Origin: Roseovarius sp. Pro17
Lineage (GTDB): Bacteria > Pseudomonadota > Alphaproteobacteria > Rhodobacterales > Rhodobacteraceae
DNA: 64,000 nucleotides
Direction: 5' to 3'
NCBI RefSeq assembly: GCF_035599575.1
Contig: NZ_CP141179.1
Location: 744,001 to 808,000 of the forward strand
Of this stretch, positions 25,274-35,028 are shown piece by piece; position 1 is the first letter of the stretch, and each line of letters opens with the position of its first letter. The translations under genes were made by a program, and so were the position numbers. The notes below the pieces were generated by a model. That model saw only the letters and a program-made list of their open reading frames with translations, searched no databases and had not been told where the DNA came from.

Positions 25274-27514
25274 TTAGTCCTCCTGTGGCGTTTGGAACGG
25301 CGCGGGGTCCAAAAAGCGCCGTAACACGTTCCAAGAAATTTGTGACACGTTGTTGGTATAGTCATCATGGCTGAGGCTGCCCGCCCACGCGATTGAGCCG
25401 GTGTTGAACACCGCCCCACCGCCGCGCGTCTCGAAGAAAACCATGTCGGCGGCAATTCGCGCCTCGGCAGGGGCGGTGACGGTTGGCACGGTGATCGACA
25501 TTTCCTCGTTCACTAGGCGGTATGCCTCTGTATGTCCTTCGGACGAAGCCAGGATCACTGTATGCGTGGGCGTGCCAAGGGCGGTGTCGGCATGGTCGAT
25601 CTCGACCCCTGCTGCGCCGCCACCCTGCAATCCGAACCCGCCGATCCAGTCGCCTTCGACCCCGTCGAAAATGAAGGCCGTGCGTCGTCCGCGTCCTGCA
25701 TCAGTGCGCCGATAGCCGGTGGAAAGATCGAACCCCTCGGAAATGAAGCCGACGCCGCCGATAGATTGCGGCGGCTTGCCCTGCGCGCGCCAGAGGCCGC
25801 CAAGTTTGCCATCAAAGGCGTGGTATTCCTCGCCCGGCTGGGTTTCCCATGTGCGTATCGCGGGTCCAGAGCGGCGCACTTCGATCACGCCGCGCAGGCG
25901 CGGATGAAATGCGATGCGCCAGTAGAAACCATTGCCGCCCATCACCATCATGCGCCCGCCGCCGTCGGTATAGCTTTTGACGCCGTCCCACATTTCGGCC
26001 GAAAAATACTCGGGATGGGTGCCTGTCATGATTGCACTATAGCGCGCCAGCAGGGGATAGCCTTCGCGGTGCAGATCCTCGTCGGTGACGACGTCGTAGT
26101 CTTGCCCTGTGGCCTCCAGCCAATCCAGAATATGCGTGTCGGCGTTGTATTCGCGCAGATTTGAGCCATTCGCGCCAAAACTCGAGATATAGCCTGGACG
26201 GAAATTCAGGATTGGGCGAAAGCGCGAGGAATAGCACACGCCAGAGCCGTCCGAGTGGATATCATACAGTGACGGCCCCCATTCGGGATGCTCGTCGATC
26301 AGGCGGTTTGCCTCGTGTAGGATAATGAGGCGGCTGGATAGCAGTTCGGCGATAGGGAACGGCACCGGGTTTAGGTTGGCATAGGCCCAGTATGTCGCCG
26401 TAGACGCGATATAGAGCAGCGGCGCGGGCTTGTCTGTGGGCCGGGGGCGTACAAAGAATGGGAGGCGTTCCACTTTGTTGCCCGCCGTAAGGCGGATGGC
26501 ATAGGCGCCTGAGGGAAGATCATCTGGCAACTGTGCGTCAATATCGGTGTCCCAGCCGGCGTCGTAGATATCATCATCGTGGAAGTGGATCGCGCCGTAT
26601 TGTTCGGGGGCTGCGGCCCATTTCACTTCTTCGCCAGTCCAGTTCGATCCGGTCATGGCGCGCGCGGGCAGGTTGACGGTTTTACCGTGATGCCCATTGC
26701 GGGACAGATCGCGCACGATTTCGCTATCGATCTCCCGGGAGAAATCCCAAAAACCGATGACCTCATCGTTTAGGTCTGGCGGAATGGCGGCTTGGCGCAA
26801 TGTTTCGATCTCTAGGCGCGTGAGGGCTTTGCGAGCCAGCCGCGGCTTTTCGATCTTACCGTTGAAGTGGCAATCGGTGCGCAGCTTTTCCCCTTCAGTT
26901 GAAATGCGCCGCGCCGCGATCAGCAGTGGTGCTGTAGTGTCGCACGTCCAGTCAAAGTCGACCGGGCATTCTGCCATGATCGGGCGTTCACCCGCCCCGC
27001 TGCGCGAATAGGGTTCTTGCGTTACCGTAAGTTTACCACCGCCAAACGTCATCGCGACCAAATGCCATTGCCGTGTGACCAAAGGCATGCGGCCCGCCAA
27101 GCGGGCAGTGCCGCCCGAGTCCGTGATCTCTGCCACTAGGTAACTATCCGACAGAAACAGGCGAAACGCGCCATCCGGTCCAGTACGAGACAGAATGACC
27201 TGTTCGCCGCCATGGGACGTCGGCCAGATATGTGCCATGGCGGTAAAATCGATAAACTCGCATTCGGCCATGTCGATCAGAACGGACGACCCGGCATTGG
27301 CGATCTGTTCGCGCGCGGGGTAGCTGCCGTCAAACTTTGACGGGATAACTGTTTCGGAAAATCCCGGCCCCTCCGGATTTAGGTCGCCGCAGCGCACACG
27401 CACCAATGCGGCCTCGAACTGATCGGCGGATGTGCAGGACGCCATGATCTTTAGGCGCCCGCCGCGCAGCAGGCTGACGTGGTCGGTGTAGCCGGTGATA
27501 TAGGGAAGGGGCAT
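25274..27514 (-). CDS. N,N-dimethylformamidase-like large (beta) subunit
   Basis: A 746-residue protein matching in length (about 760) and order the large subunit of N,N-dimethylformamidase (DmfA2). It has an N-terminal jelly-roll-like part with HLVAMTFGGGKLTVTQEPY, a middle IGFWDFSREIDSEIV segment, then the catalytic region with PLLARYSAIMTGTHPEYFS and GGGRMMVMGGNGFYWR. Characterised enzymes use an iron ion held by two Tyr and one carboxylate; Tyr and Glu residues are present around TGTHPEY, but the exact ligands were not aligned. The stop of the small-subunit gene overlaps its ATG (TAATG). The true substrate may be another formamide or amide. Its partner and the adjacent importer support an amide-catabolic role. 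Confidence 0.85.
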   Translation of the reverse strand: MPLPYITGYTDHVSLLRGGRLKIMASCTSADQFEAALVRVRCGDLNPEGPGFSETVIPSKFDGSYPAREQIANAGSSVLIDMAECEFIDFTAMAHIWPTSHGGEQVILSRTGPDGAFRLFLSDSYLVAEITDSGGTARLAGRMPLVTRQWHLVAMTFGGGKLTVTQEPYSRSGAGERPIMAECPVDFDWTCDTTAPLLIAARRISTEGEKLRTDCHFNGKIEKPRLARKALTRLEIETLRQAAIPPDLNDEVIGFWDFSREIDSEIVRDLSRNGHHGKTVNLPARAMTGSNWTGEEVKWAAAPEQYGAIHFHDDDIYDAGWDTDIDAQLPDDLPSGAYAIRLTAGNKVERLPFFVRPRPTDKPAPLLYIASTATYWAYANLNPVPFPIAELLSSRLIILHEANRLIDEHPEWGPSLYDIHSDGSGVCYSSRFRPILNFRPGYISSFGANGSNLREYNADTHILDWLEATGQDYDVVTDEDLHREGYPLLARYSAIMTGTHPEYFSAEMWDGVKSYTDGGGRMMVMGGNGFYWRIAFHPRLRGVIEVRRSGPAIRTWETQPGEEYHAFDGKLGGLWRAQGKPPQSIGGVGFISEGFDLSTGYRRTDAGRGRRTAFIFDGVEGDWIGGFGLQGGGAAGVEIDHADTALGTPTHTVILASSEGHTEAYRLVNEEMSITVPTVTAPAEARIAADMVFFETRGGGAVFNTGSIAWAGSLSHDDYTNNVSQISWNVLRRFLDPAPFQTPQED

Positions 27515-27873
27515 TACGTTTCCTTGGCCGGGTCGATGGCGGTCAGCTTGATCCAGCGTTGGCGAAAGACATAGCGTTCGGCCTCGGCCAGGTCGTCGAA
27601 AGTGATTTCATCGTGAATAGTCACGGGATCGCCGCGCGTGCCAGTCAATGTGCCCAGCGCCCACCGTCTGTGCGGTTCCAGCGCCACCAGCACGAATTTG
27701 CCAGCACAGGGGGCTTTGCGGAAGTGTTGCAACACGAATTGCAGGTCAGGCGAGTGCGCCCCGACCGGCTGTAGCGCGTATTCGGCATATAGCGACGGGC
27801 CCCGTGACAAGATCGCGTCCCAAACTGCTCGGGAAGAGCCGCTGTCGTCGGTCAGGTTATGAAAATCGGTCAT
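27514..27873 (-). CDS. N,N-dimethylformamidase-like small (alpha) subunit
   Basis: A 119-residue protein in the position and size of the dimethylformamidase small subunit DmfA1 (about 132 residues). The central block FRKAPCAGKFVLVALEPHRRW and the end FDDLAEAERYVFRQRWIKL follow the pattern of that family. In known enzymes two small and two large subunits assemble together. Its ATG overlaps the CoA-transferase stop (ATGA) and its stop overlaps the large-subunit start, so the pair is translationally coupled. Confidence 0.82.
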   Translation of the reverse strand: MTDFHNLTDDSGSSRAVWDAILSRGPSLYAEYALQPVGAHSPDLQFVLQHFRKAPCAGKFVLVALEPHRRWALGTLTGTRGDPVTIHDEITFDDLAEAERYVFRQRWIKLTAIDPAKET

Positions 27874-29075
27874 ATGACGCCACTTTCCTTCAATGCAGTC
27901 ATGTGCTCAGCATCGATGCCCAACAGCCCCGTATATATGTCTTCGTTGGAGGAACCCAAGGCAGGGCCAAGTGTGCCAACCACTCCAGGCGTTTCAGATA
28001 GGCGGGGCAATACCGCAGGGACTGTGACTGGCCCCAGAATATCATGCGCCAGCGTAACGAGGTTCTGGCGTGCAGCGATATGCGGATCGGCGAATATCTG
28101 TTCGACCGTATTCACAGCGGCGCAAGGCACATCGCGTTCAGCGCAGTAGGCGACCAGATTGTCAGTCGTCATTTGCAAGGTCCAACCCTGCACTATTGCG
28201 TCCACCTCACCCGAGTTATTGAGGCGCGCAGGTGTGGTGCCAAAACGCTCCGGCGTGGCCAGTTCAGGCTGCTGAATTGCGCGCGCTAGCCGTTCGAACA
28301 TCCGGTCGTTTGTACAGGCGATAGCAACCCAGCCGTCAGAGGTGCGAAAATGTCCGTGCGGGCAGGCGTTAGAGGTGCCAAGACCCTGCCGCCCGCGCAC
28401 GATCCCCTTGGCAGCATAGGCTGGAATAAGGTCGTCCAGCATGCGCAGCACTGGCTCATAAAGCGCCAGATCGACATACTGACCCACCCCCGCATGTTCG
28501 CTGACCCGCAATGCCAACAAAATGCCAAGCGCGCCATAGACGCCCGAAATATAGTCGGCGAGCGATGTCGAACCGGGCGTCAACGGCGGCCCGTCCACCT
28601 CGCCTGTCAAGTGGCTGAGACCGCCAAACGCATGCGCAATGCGTGCAAAACCCGGGCGCGTGGCGTTGGGGCCGGTTTGACCATAGCCCGACACCCGTAG
28701 CATTACGAGCCGGGGATTGATCGCGCAAAGGGTATCCCAGCCCAGCCCCCATTCCTCCATTTTTCCGGGTCGGAAATTCTCGCAGACGACATCTACCTCA
28801 GCGGCCAGTTGTTTGAAAATATCGGCACCCTCAGGCCGGCGCAGGTCCAGCGTGACGGATTTTTTGTTGCGCGCTTCGCTTAGCCAGCAATAGGTGGCTC
28901 CAATTTCGTCCGCAGGCACGCCAAAGCGGCGTAGCGGGTCGCCGGCCTTCGGCTGCTCGATTTTAATGACTTCGGCGCCGAATTCGCCCAAGATTCCCGC
29001 CGCCATAGGTGCTGCGATGAACGTGGCCAGATCGAGCACGCGGATTCCGTCCAGTGGTTTAGGTACGTCTGTCAT
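27870..29075 (-). CDS. Family III CoA-transferase (CaiB/BaiF)
   Basis: A 401-residue CaiB/BaiF-type acyl-CoA transferase. It starts MTDVPKPLDGIRVLDLATFIAAPMAAGILGEFGAEVIKIE in segments, the standard N-terminus, followed by NKKSVTLDLRRPEG, VVCENFRPGKMEEWGLG and VSGYGQTGP. The catalytic Asp expected near residue 170 lies in the LADYISGVYGALGILLAL region. It moves CoA between carboxylic acids. First gene of the operon, divergent from the LysR gene. A longer start is possible (29126), but the CaiB N-terminus begins at 29075. Confidence 0.9.
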   Translation of the reverse strand: MTDVPKPLDGIRVLDLATFIAAPMAAGILGEFGAEVIKIEQPKAGDPLRRFGVPADEIGATYCWLSEARNKKSVTLDLRRPEGADIFKQLAAEVDVVCENFRPGKMEEWGLGWDTLCAINPRLVMLRVSGYGQTGPNATRPGFARIAHAFGGLSHLTGEVDGPPLTPGSTSLADYISGVYGALGILLALRVSEHAGVGQYVDLALYEPVLRMLDDLIPAYAAKGIVRGRQGLGTSNACPHGHFRTSDGWVAIACTNDRMFERLARAIQQPELATPERFGTTPARLNNSGEVDAIVQGWTLQMTTDNLVAYCAERDVPCAAVNTVEQIFADPHIAARQNLVTLAHDILGPVTVPAVLPRLSETPGVVGTLGPALGSSNEDIYTGLLGIDAEHMTALKESGVI

Positions 29076-29250
29076 GATGGACCGCGCGCTCCGGGGTTGT
29101 GGCATCATTAGGTTTGCAGCGCGCACGGCGCAGGCGAAAGAACAACCTTCCTCTAACGCTAGACGATAATGTTATGGGCATGCCCATTGTCGCACCCTTC
29201 GCAGAGTGCCAAGATCAGCGCCTATACAATTCCAACAGTCAGGTTTCGGT

Positions 29251-30177
29251 ATGGATGTTCGCCAATTACGCTATTTTTTGACCATCGGGCGCTGCGGCAG
29301 TTTTTCGCGCGCCTCGGTAGAGTTGAACGTGGCGCAGCCCGCGCTGAGCCATCACGTCGCCAATCTGGAGGCCGAACTGGGCGTAAAGCTGTTTGATCGC
29401 TCGACGCGGGGGGTGGTTGCCACCGAATGCGGCAAGACGCTGATGCATCATGCCGAGATCATCCTTCGCCAGATGACCCACGCTACGCGCGATGTGCAGG
29501 ACTGTTCTTCGCAGCCATCAGGGCCGGTCCAGATTGGTCTGCCGACGTCGGTGTCTATCGAACTGGCTGTGCCGTTGCTGACCGAGGTGGAAAATCGGTT
29601 TCCGGCGATCACGCTGAACGTCAATGAGAACCACTCGGGTTATTTGTCCGAATGGCTGGGGTCGGGGCAGTTGGACCTGGCGATCTTGTTCGATGTTGAG
29701 GAAAGCGCCGCCTTCGATCTGACCTATGTCCTTACCGAGCCGCTATATTTCGTCACTGCGCCGGGCGGGCCTGCGGCGGGGCGCGATGCGGTCGATCTGG
29801 ATACGCTCAACGAACTGCCGCTGGTCGTGACTGGGCAGGCGCATGGGCTGCGGCAGGTACTGGACCGTCACCAGCGCGACAATGGGTTACGTTTGAACAT
29901 CAAGACCGAACTCGACTCACTGAACGCGATCAAGAAACTGGTCGGTGCGGGCTATGGTCATTCGGTTCTGCCGTGGTGCGCTATTCAGGCAGAGTGCCAC
30001 TCGGGCGCGCTCTGCGCCGCAGAGATCCGAAATCCAACCCTTTCGCGAGAGGTCTATCTGGCTTCCAGCAAGGACTGGGCACTCTCGCGTGCTGCTGAGG
30101 TCATTGCGGGCGTGACCGGCGAGTTGGTGCGCGGTCTGGTCGCATCTGACCGGATGCGCGGCACGCAGCGCCCATAA
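29251..30177 (+). CDS. LysR-family regulator of amidase/transport locus
   Basis: A 308-residue LysR-type regulator beginning MDVRQLRYFLTIGRCGSFSRA, with the recognition helix in QPALSHHVANLEAELGVKLFDR. The C-terminal half is an effector-binding domain (GPVQIGLPTSVSIELAVPLL; QLDLAILFDVEE; LDSLNAIKKLVGAGYGHSVLP), resembling Nac/Cbl-like members. It lies between the divergent amidohydrolase operon and the ABC transporter genes, so it probably controls one or both. The ATG at 29251 is used since the family motif begins there. Confidence 0.88.
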   Translation: MDVRQLRYFLTIGRCGSFSRASVELNVAQPALSHHVANLEAELGVKLFDRSTRGVVATECGKTLMHHAEIILRQMTHATRDVQDCSSQPSGPVQIGLPTSVSIELAVPLLTEVENRFPAITLNVNENHSGYLSEWLGSGQLDLAILFDVEESAAFDLTYVLTEPLYFVTAPGGPAAGRDAVDLDTLNELPLVVTGQAHGLRQVLDRHQRDNGLRLNIKTELDSLNAIKKLVGAGYGHSVLPWCAIQAECHSGALCAAEIRNPTLSREVYLASSKDWALSRAAEVIAGVTGELVRGLVASDRMRGTQRP

Positions 30178-30326
30178 CAGTTTTGTATCGCTCTATCCCC
30201 AAAACAAAGATTGTTGCGTGGCGTGCGAACCGCAATGCTGCTTTTAGGCTGGATTTGGGTCCCATTGGCGGGATCTGGAGTCCTGTCATTTGTATTAGAA
30301 ACAGATCATTCAGGGGGAGATGGACC

Positions 30327-31571
30327 ATGATCAGGAAATCCGGTTCCATCGTGACTGCGGCGGTGGTTTCTGTCGCGTTCTCGTTTTCTGGGCCCGTCAT
30401 GGCGCAGGATAAAACGGTTACTTTGGGCGTGCTTGGCGCGTTTGCAGGCCCCTTCGCCGCAGACGCGGTTGAGGGTTATAACGGGGCTGCATTAGCCGCC
30501 AAGGAAATCAACGCAGCAGGCGGCGTCAACGGCTACATGTTCGAGGTTGACAAGTTTGACACAAAGGAAATGACGCCGGATGCAGTGCTGTCCGCGGTCG
30601 AGCGTCTAAAATCCACCGACAATCTGGGGGCCATCGTGACCCCATTCGGATCGTTGTCGGGGTTTGAGATGGATTATGTCGCCGAAATCGGCGTGCCGTA
30701 CATGGTCGCCGCGAACTCGAACCAATACCGTTCGATCATTCAGGAAGATCCCGATTTTTATAAAAACGTCTGGTCACTGGCACCTTCCTATGATGCCTAC
30801 CAGACCGAGCTGCCTAAGGTTATCGACGCGATGACCGAGGCCGGTACCTTCGATGCCGGCGACAAGACATATGCCATCATTGGGTCGGACAATCCCTATT
30901 CCATGCCGATCTATGAGGGGCTGAAAACGGCCATGGACGCGGCCGGATGGACCATGACGTTCGACGACGTTGTTCCCCCGGTCGAGATCAACGACTGGCG
31001 CGTGATGTTGTCGCAAATCCGCCAGAACCCGCCGTCGGTCATCATTAATACCGAAGCGTCGTCGTCCAACGCCGCGTCATTCATGAACCAGTTCATGGAA
31101 GACCCGACAGATTCGCTGCTTTTCATCCAATATGCTCCGTCGGTGCCAGAATTCGTCGACCTTACCGAGGAAAATTCGACCGGGGTGCTATACAACATGC
31201 TGGGCGGTCCGATTTCGGGCGAGGTGCGTCCGCGCACCAAGGAAATCGGCGATAAGTACACGGCCGAGTATGGCTATGACAGCTCGATTTACGGCTACAT
31301 CGTGTATGAGATGGTTTATCTCTATGCCGATTTGCTGGGCAAGGTCGGCGATCCTATGGACTATGCTGCAATCAACGCCGAACTGGCGCAGACTGACAAG
31401 GAAATGGTCCACGGGCGGGTAAAGTTCGATCCGGAAACCCACCTCTCCATTCAGGGCGATGGCTATCTGCCGATCCAGTTCTACCAGATCTGGGATGGAA
31501 ACCGTGTTACGATCTATCCCAGCGAATACGCCACCGGCGACAGCCAGACACCACCATGGATGGCCAAGTAA
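30327..31571 (+). CDS. ABC transporter substrate-binding protein (Liv/amide type)
   Basis: A 414-residue periplasmic type I binding protein. Residues 1-26 are a Sec signal peptide ending PVMAQD. The mature part begins VTLGVLGAFAGPFAADAVEG and shows EINAAGGVNG, the usual opening of branched-chain amino acid, urea or amide receptors. A strong AGGGGGAGA ribosome site precedes the ATG. It heads a five-gene importer operon. The ligand is unknown; the neighbouring dimethylformamidase-like enzyme makes a short-chain amide plausible. It shares the FIQYAPSVPEF block with the second receptor at 61347 (LVYLQYGPSQPEF). Confidence 0.9.
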   Translation: MIRKSGSIVTAAVVSVAFSFSGPVMAQDKTVTLGVLGAFAGPFAADAVEGYNGAALAAKEINAAGGVNGYMFEVDKFDTKEMTPDAVLSAVERLKSTDNLGAIVTPFGSLSGFEMDYVAEIGVPYMVAANSNQYRSIIQEDPDFYKNVWSLAPSYDAYQTELPKVIDAMTEAGTFDAGDKTYAIIGSDNPYSMPIYEGLKTAMDAAGWTMTFDDVVPPVEINDWRVMLSQIRQNPPSVIINTEASSSNAASFMNQFMEDPTDSLLFIQYAPSVPEFVDLTEENSTGVLYNMLGGPISGEVRPRTKEIGDKYTAEYGYDSSIYGYIVYEMVYLYADLLGKVGDPMDYAAINAELAQTDKEMVHGRVKFDPETHLSIQGDGYLPIQFYQIWDGNRVTIYPSEYATGDSQTPPWMAK

Positions 31572-31613
31572 GGGCATAGTCTGGCACGGAAAAGCAATCT
31601 GATCGGACTTGGC

Positions 31614-32345
31614 ATGGCATTGCTTGAAGTTGACGGACTGACAAAAAGCTTCGGAGCGCTCTCGGCGCTCCGTGGCGTCTCTTTCTCCATAGAGAAAGGC
31701 GAGGTGCTGGGGCTGGCCGGACCAAATGGATCAGGCAAAAGCACCCTGTTCAATATGTTGACCAAAATCCCCACCGGCCCGGATGCGGGTGAGGTGCGTC
31801 TGGATGGTCAAAGCTTGAAGAGGATGCGCGCCCATCAGATTGCCCGTGCTGGGCTGGTGCGCATCTTTCAGACTGAAACTGATTTTGGTGATCTTTCGGT
31901 GATCGAGAATGTTCTCGTTTCTATGCCGCCCGAGACACAGCCGGGTCGCCGGGCGGGCCGGGGCGTCGCGATGGCGCTGCTGGCCGAATTCGACCTTGCG
32001 GATCACGCGGACCAGCCTTCGGGCGAGATCGGCGTGTTCAATCGTAAGAAACTGATGATCGTAACGGCCCTAGCCCGACAACCCAAGGTTTTGCTGCTGG
32101 ATGAACCTGCGGCGGGCCTGTCCAAGCCCGAGGTCAAGGCAATGATCGCGCTGATCAAGCAAATCAACGCCAAAGGGATCGCTGTAGTTGTGATCGAACA
32201 TGTCATTTCTCTGCTTCTTGCACTGTCAGAACAGCTGATCGTACTGAATTACGGTGAGGTTCTCGCACGCGGCAATCCGCGCGATGTGGTGCGCGACCCG
32301 GCAGTTGTGGAGGCATATCTGGGAAGTGCGGCCGACGATGTCTGA
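31614..32345 (+). CDS. ABC ATPase, LivG-like, with degenerate signature motif
   Basis: A 243-residue ATPase of a branched-chain-type importer: Walker A GPNGSGKS (residues 37-44), Q-loop FQTET, Walker B VLLLDEPAAGLS and H-loop VIEHVISL. The expected LSGGQ/LSYGQ signature is not present; the aligned segment is GEIGVFNRKKLMIVTAL. The homologue at 62684 has KTFERRKLLMANLL there. The partner ATPase has a normal LSGGE. The start is ATG and the stop overlaps the next gene by 8 bases. Confidence 0.9.
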   Translation: MALLEVDGLTKSFGALSALRGVSFSIEKGEVLGLAGPNGSGKSTLFNMLTKIPTGPDAGEVRLDGQSLKRMRAHQIARAGLVRIFQTETDFGDLSVIENVLVSMPPETQPGRRAGRGVAMALLAEFDLADHADQPSGEIGVFNRKKLMIVTALARQPKVLLLDEPAAGLSKPEVKAMIALIKQINAKGIAVVVIEHVISLLLALSEQLIVLNYGEVLARGNPRDVVRDPAVVEAYLGSAADDV

Positions 32346-33054
32346 ACACGTTCTGCAAGTCGAGGGCCTTGTCGCGGGCTATGGGCGCCAGCCGGTCCTC
32401 CATGGTCTTAATCTGCAAGTCGGGATAGGCGATACCCTTGGCCTTATCGGTCCCAACGGACATGGAAAGACCACCCTTTTCCGTGCGATCTCAGGGTTGA
32501 TTCCGGTGTGGCGTGGCACGGTTCGTTTTTTTGGCGACGACATCACACGCCTGCCCACCCCGTCCATTGCAGCGCGGGGCCTCGTGCATGTGCCGCAGGG
32601 CAACCATCTATTCCCGGATATGACCGTGTTGGAGAACCTGCATTTAGGAGCCTATGCACCCCGTCCACGCAAAGCGTGGCGCAGCACGCTGGAAGAGGTA
32701 TTTGCCCTTTTTCCACGCCTTGAAGAGCGTAAATCGCAGCGCTGTCGCACACTGTCGGGGGGCGAGCGTCAGATGGTCTCGATCGGCTGCGGACTAATGG
32801 GGCAGCCCAAACTGTTGATCCTTGATGAGCCGACGCTGGGCCTGTCACCGCGCCTGAAGGGTGAGTTGCGCGATGCGATCGGGGAAATCATCGCGTCGGG
32901 CACGCAACTGATCATCGTCGAGCAAGACCCTGAATTTCTGCGCAAACTAACCACGCGGCAGGTTTTCGTCGAAGAAGGGCTGGCGCGGAATGACTTCGTG
33001 TCTGGCAGTTTAGAGCACAGCAAGATCATGGAGATGTATTTTGGAATGGATTGA
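32338..33054 (+). CDS. ABC ATPase, LivF-like
   Basis: A 238-residue ATPase: VEGLVAGYGRQPVLHGLNL, Walker A GPNGHGKT, Q-loop with VPQGNHLFPDMTV, an intact signature LSGGERQMVSIG, and Walker B LLILDEPTLGLSP. The PQGxxxF and GxxP pattern is typical of LivF. The start at 32338 overlaps the LivG-like gene's end by 8 bases, and a TTG-started permease gene overlaps its end. It pairs with the signature-less subunit to energise the importer. Confidence 0.92.
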   Translation: MSEHVLQVEGLVAGYGRQPVLHGLNLQVGIGDTLGLIGPNGHGKTTLFRAISGLIPVWRGTVRFFGDDITRLPTPSIAARGLVHVPQGNHLFPDMTVLENLHLGAYAPRPRKAWRSTLEEVFALFPRLEERKSQRCRTLSGGERQMVSIGCGLMGQPKLLILDEPTLGLSPRLKGELRDAIGEIIASGTQLIIVEQDPEFLRKLTTRQVFVEEGLARNDFVSGSLEHSKIMEMYFGMD

Positions 33055-33931
33055 CCAGATTGGCAGCGCGGCCCGCGCCATATTTGCGTCGGGCCTAGTG
33101 CTGTCGTCGCTCTATGTCCTGATCGCGGCTGGGCTAGCTATTGTGTGGAACACGCTGGGTATCTTCAACTTCGCGCATGGCGCGATTATGGTGATCGGTG
33201 CCTATGTCGCGTGGACAGTTTCGGATCCTGCTGCACTGGGTTGGGGATTGCTACCCGGTATTGTCATTGCTGTCGCGACTTCCGCCATACTAGGGCTGGT
33301 GATAAATCGCCTGCTGATCCTGCCATTCCTGACCCAACCCAACCTCGTTTTGATCACGGTCATGACCACGCTGTCGGGTGCGTTCTTTTTGGAGAACTCG
33401 GCCCTGCTGATCTGGGGGCCACGGATCAAACAACTGGAGAAAGTGGTATCTGGAAATGTCTCGGTCGGTGGAACCGCTATCTCGGGACATGAGGCGACGA
33501 TTATCGTGTTGGCACCGCTCCTGATGCTAGGGCTGTGGGCGTTTTTGCGCTTTACATGGGTTGGATCGGCCGTGCGGGCCGTGGCGCAGAACCGTGAATT
33601 TGCCGAACTGTCGGGCATTCGCGCGCGCGCCATGTATGCAGTGGCCTTTGCCATCGCGGCGGGTCTTGCAGGGTTCGCTGGTGTGATGCTGGGTGCTATC
33701 CGCTTCATCACACCAGGGCTGGGCGGCGAGCCTTTGATCAAAGCGATGATCGTGGTAATACTGGGAGGGCTCGGCTCAATACCCGGCACCATTATCGGCT
33801 CATACCTCGTGGGCTTTGGTGAGGCCGCATCGACCTATTTTCTTGGGGCCTACTGGACGCAGGCCGCGCTCTTCCTCGTGTTTATTATCATTCTGGTAAT
33901 CCGACCCAATGGGATCATGGGCCGCAAATGA
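33041..33931 (+). CDS. ABC permease, LivH-like
   Basis: A 296-residue polytopic membrane protein with about eight hydrophobic segments. LYVLIAAGLAIVWNTLGIFNFAHGAIMVIGAY is the N-terminal signature of LivH-type permeases, and GLGGEPLIKAMIVVILGGLGSIPG is the cytoplasmic coupling loop with its conserved Gly residues (given here in parts of one region). The start is TTG at 33041, preceded by GGAGATG; no ATG is available closer. It overlaps the LivF-like gene by 14 bases and the next permease gene by ATGA. Confidence 0.92.
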   Translation: MEWIDQIGSAARAIFASGLVLSSLYVLIAAGLAIVWNTLGIFNFAHGAIMVIGAYVAWTVSDPAALGWGLLPGIVIAVATSAILGLVINRLLILPFLTQPNLVLITVMTTLSGAFFLENSALLIWGPRIKQLEKVVSGNVSVGGTAISGHEATIIVLAPLLMLGLWAFLRFTWVGSAVRAVAQNREFAELSGIRARAMYAVAFAIAAGLAGFAGVMLGAIRFITPGLGGEPLIKAMIVVILGGLGSIPGTIIGSYLVGFGEAASTYFLGAYWTQAALFLVFIIILVIRPNGIMGRK

Positions 33932-34911
33932 CTCGCAAGCATCTTATCATACTTGCATTCTTCGCGCTGCTGGCGGTGCTGCCGCTTATCACCAATGACA
34001 GCTATATTCGGCATGTGTCCATCGTCGCACTACTCTATGCGATTGTGGTTTCGGGGTGGAACATCTCGCTGGGTTTCGGCGGCGTGTTCAACTTTGCACA
34101 TTTGGCCTTCTTTGCCATTGCGGCCTATGCGACTGGAATTCTAACGAAAACCTATGGTTTTCCCAGTTGGATGGGTGTTCCCATTGGCGTCACTGCGTCG
34201 GTTATTGCCAGCCTGATCGTCTGCCTGCCGGTGCTGCGATTAAAGGGAATTTATGTCATCCTCGTCACATTCGGTTTTGGGCAACTTTGCCTGCAATTCG
34301 TCTTAAATCAACGCTCGCTAACCGGGGGCAACTTTGGTTTTGTCCAGATTCCGCCGCTGCGGGTCTTTGGTTATTCCTTCCGCTCGGACCAGGCTTTGGG
34401 ATATTACTATCTGGCCTTGGTCGTCTTGATCCTCACCATCCTATTGGTAAGTTGGTTCCGCCGATCTCCCTTCGGGTGGCGCGTCGCAGCACTGCGCGAG
34501 AACGAGGATTATGCCATCGCGCGAGGTATCGCGCTTGCGAGGGTGCGGCTTGCCACATTCGCCTTTTCTGCTATCTTTCCGGGGGCAGCAGGGGCAATTT
34601 ATGCGCAATATGTGCGAGCGGCCTCACCCGACATGTTTGGTTTTTCATTTCTCACCATCGCGTTATCGATGCTTCTTCTGGGAGGCGTCGCCACTGTGTG
34701 GGGGCCGGTGGTTGGCGCATTGGTGTTTGCCATTCTGACCGAAATCATGACCCCGCTGGGGCCAGGACGCTATCTGGTCACAGCTGTACTAATTGTGTCG
34801 ATCCTCAGGTTTTTTCCTAAGGGGCTTGCGGGCATCCCCGATGGTCTAGCCACGTGGCACGCCAAGTGGCGTGGGCAAAGGCTGTCGAAAAGGCCTCATG
34901 CAATAGACTGA
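33928..34911 (+). CDS. ABC permease, LivM-like
   Basis: A 327-residue membrane protein with about nine hydrophobic segments. Motifs include SLGFGGVFNFAHLAFFAIAA near the first third, FGFGQLCLQFVLNQRSLTGG, and ALSMLLLGGVATVWGPVVGA, as expected of the LivM half of the permease pair. It starts within the LivH-like stop (ATGA). It ends the importer operon; repeat and insertion-sequence debris follows. Confidence 0.92.
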   Translation: MTRKHLIILAFFALLAVLPLITNDSYIRHVSIVALLYAIVVSGWNISLGFGGVFNFAHLAFFAIAAYATGILTKTYGFPSWMGVPIGVTASVIASLIVCLPVLRLKGIYVILVTFGFGQLCLQFVLNQRSLTGGNFGFVQIPPLRVFGYSFRSDQALGYYYLALVVLILTILLVSWFRRSPFGWRVAALRENEDYAIARGIALARVRLATFAFSAIFPGAAGAIYAQYVRAASPDMFGFSFLTIALSMLLLGGVATVWGPVVGALVFAILTEIMTPLGPGRYLVTAVLIVSILRFFPKGLAGIPDGLATWHAKWRGQRLSKRPHAID

Positions 34912-35028
34912 TCCACGACAACTTTAATATCCAGCATGTGATGAGCCTTTGATGATGGGTTGGTTGGGCGACCGCTCCTGACGGCACTTGTGCTAATTTG
35001 GTACGAACTGGATCAGGAGGATGGGACT

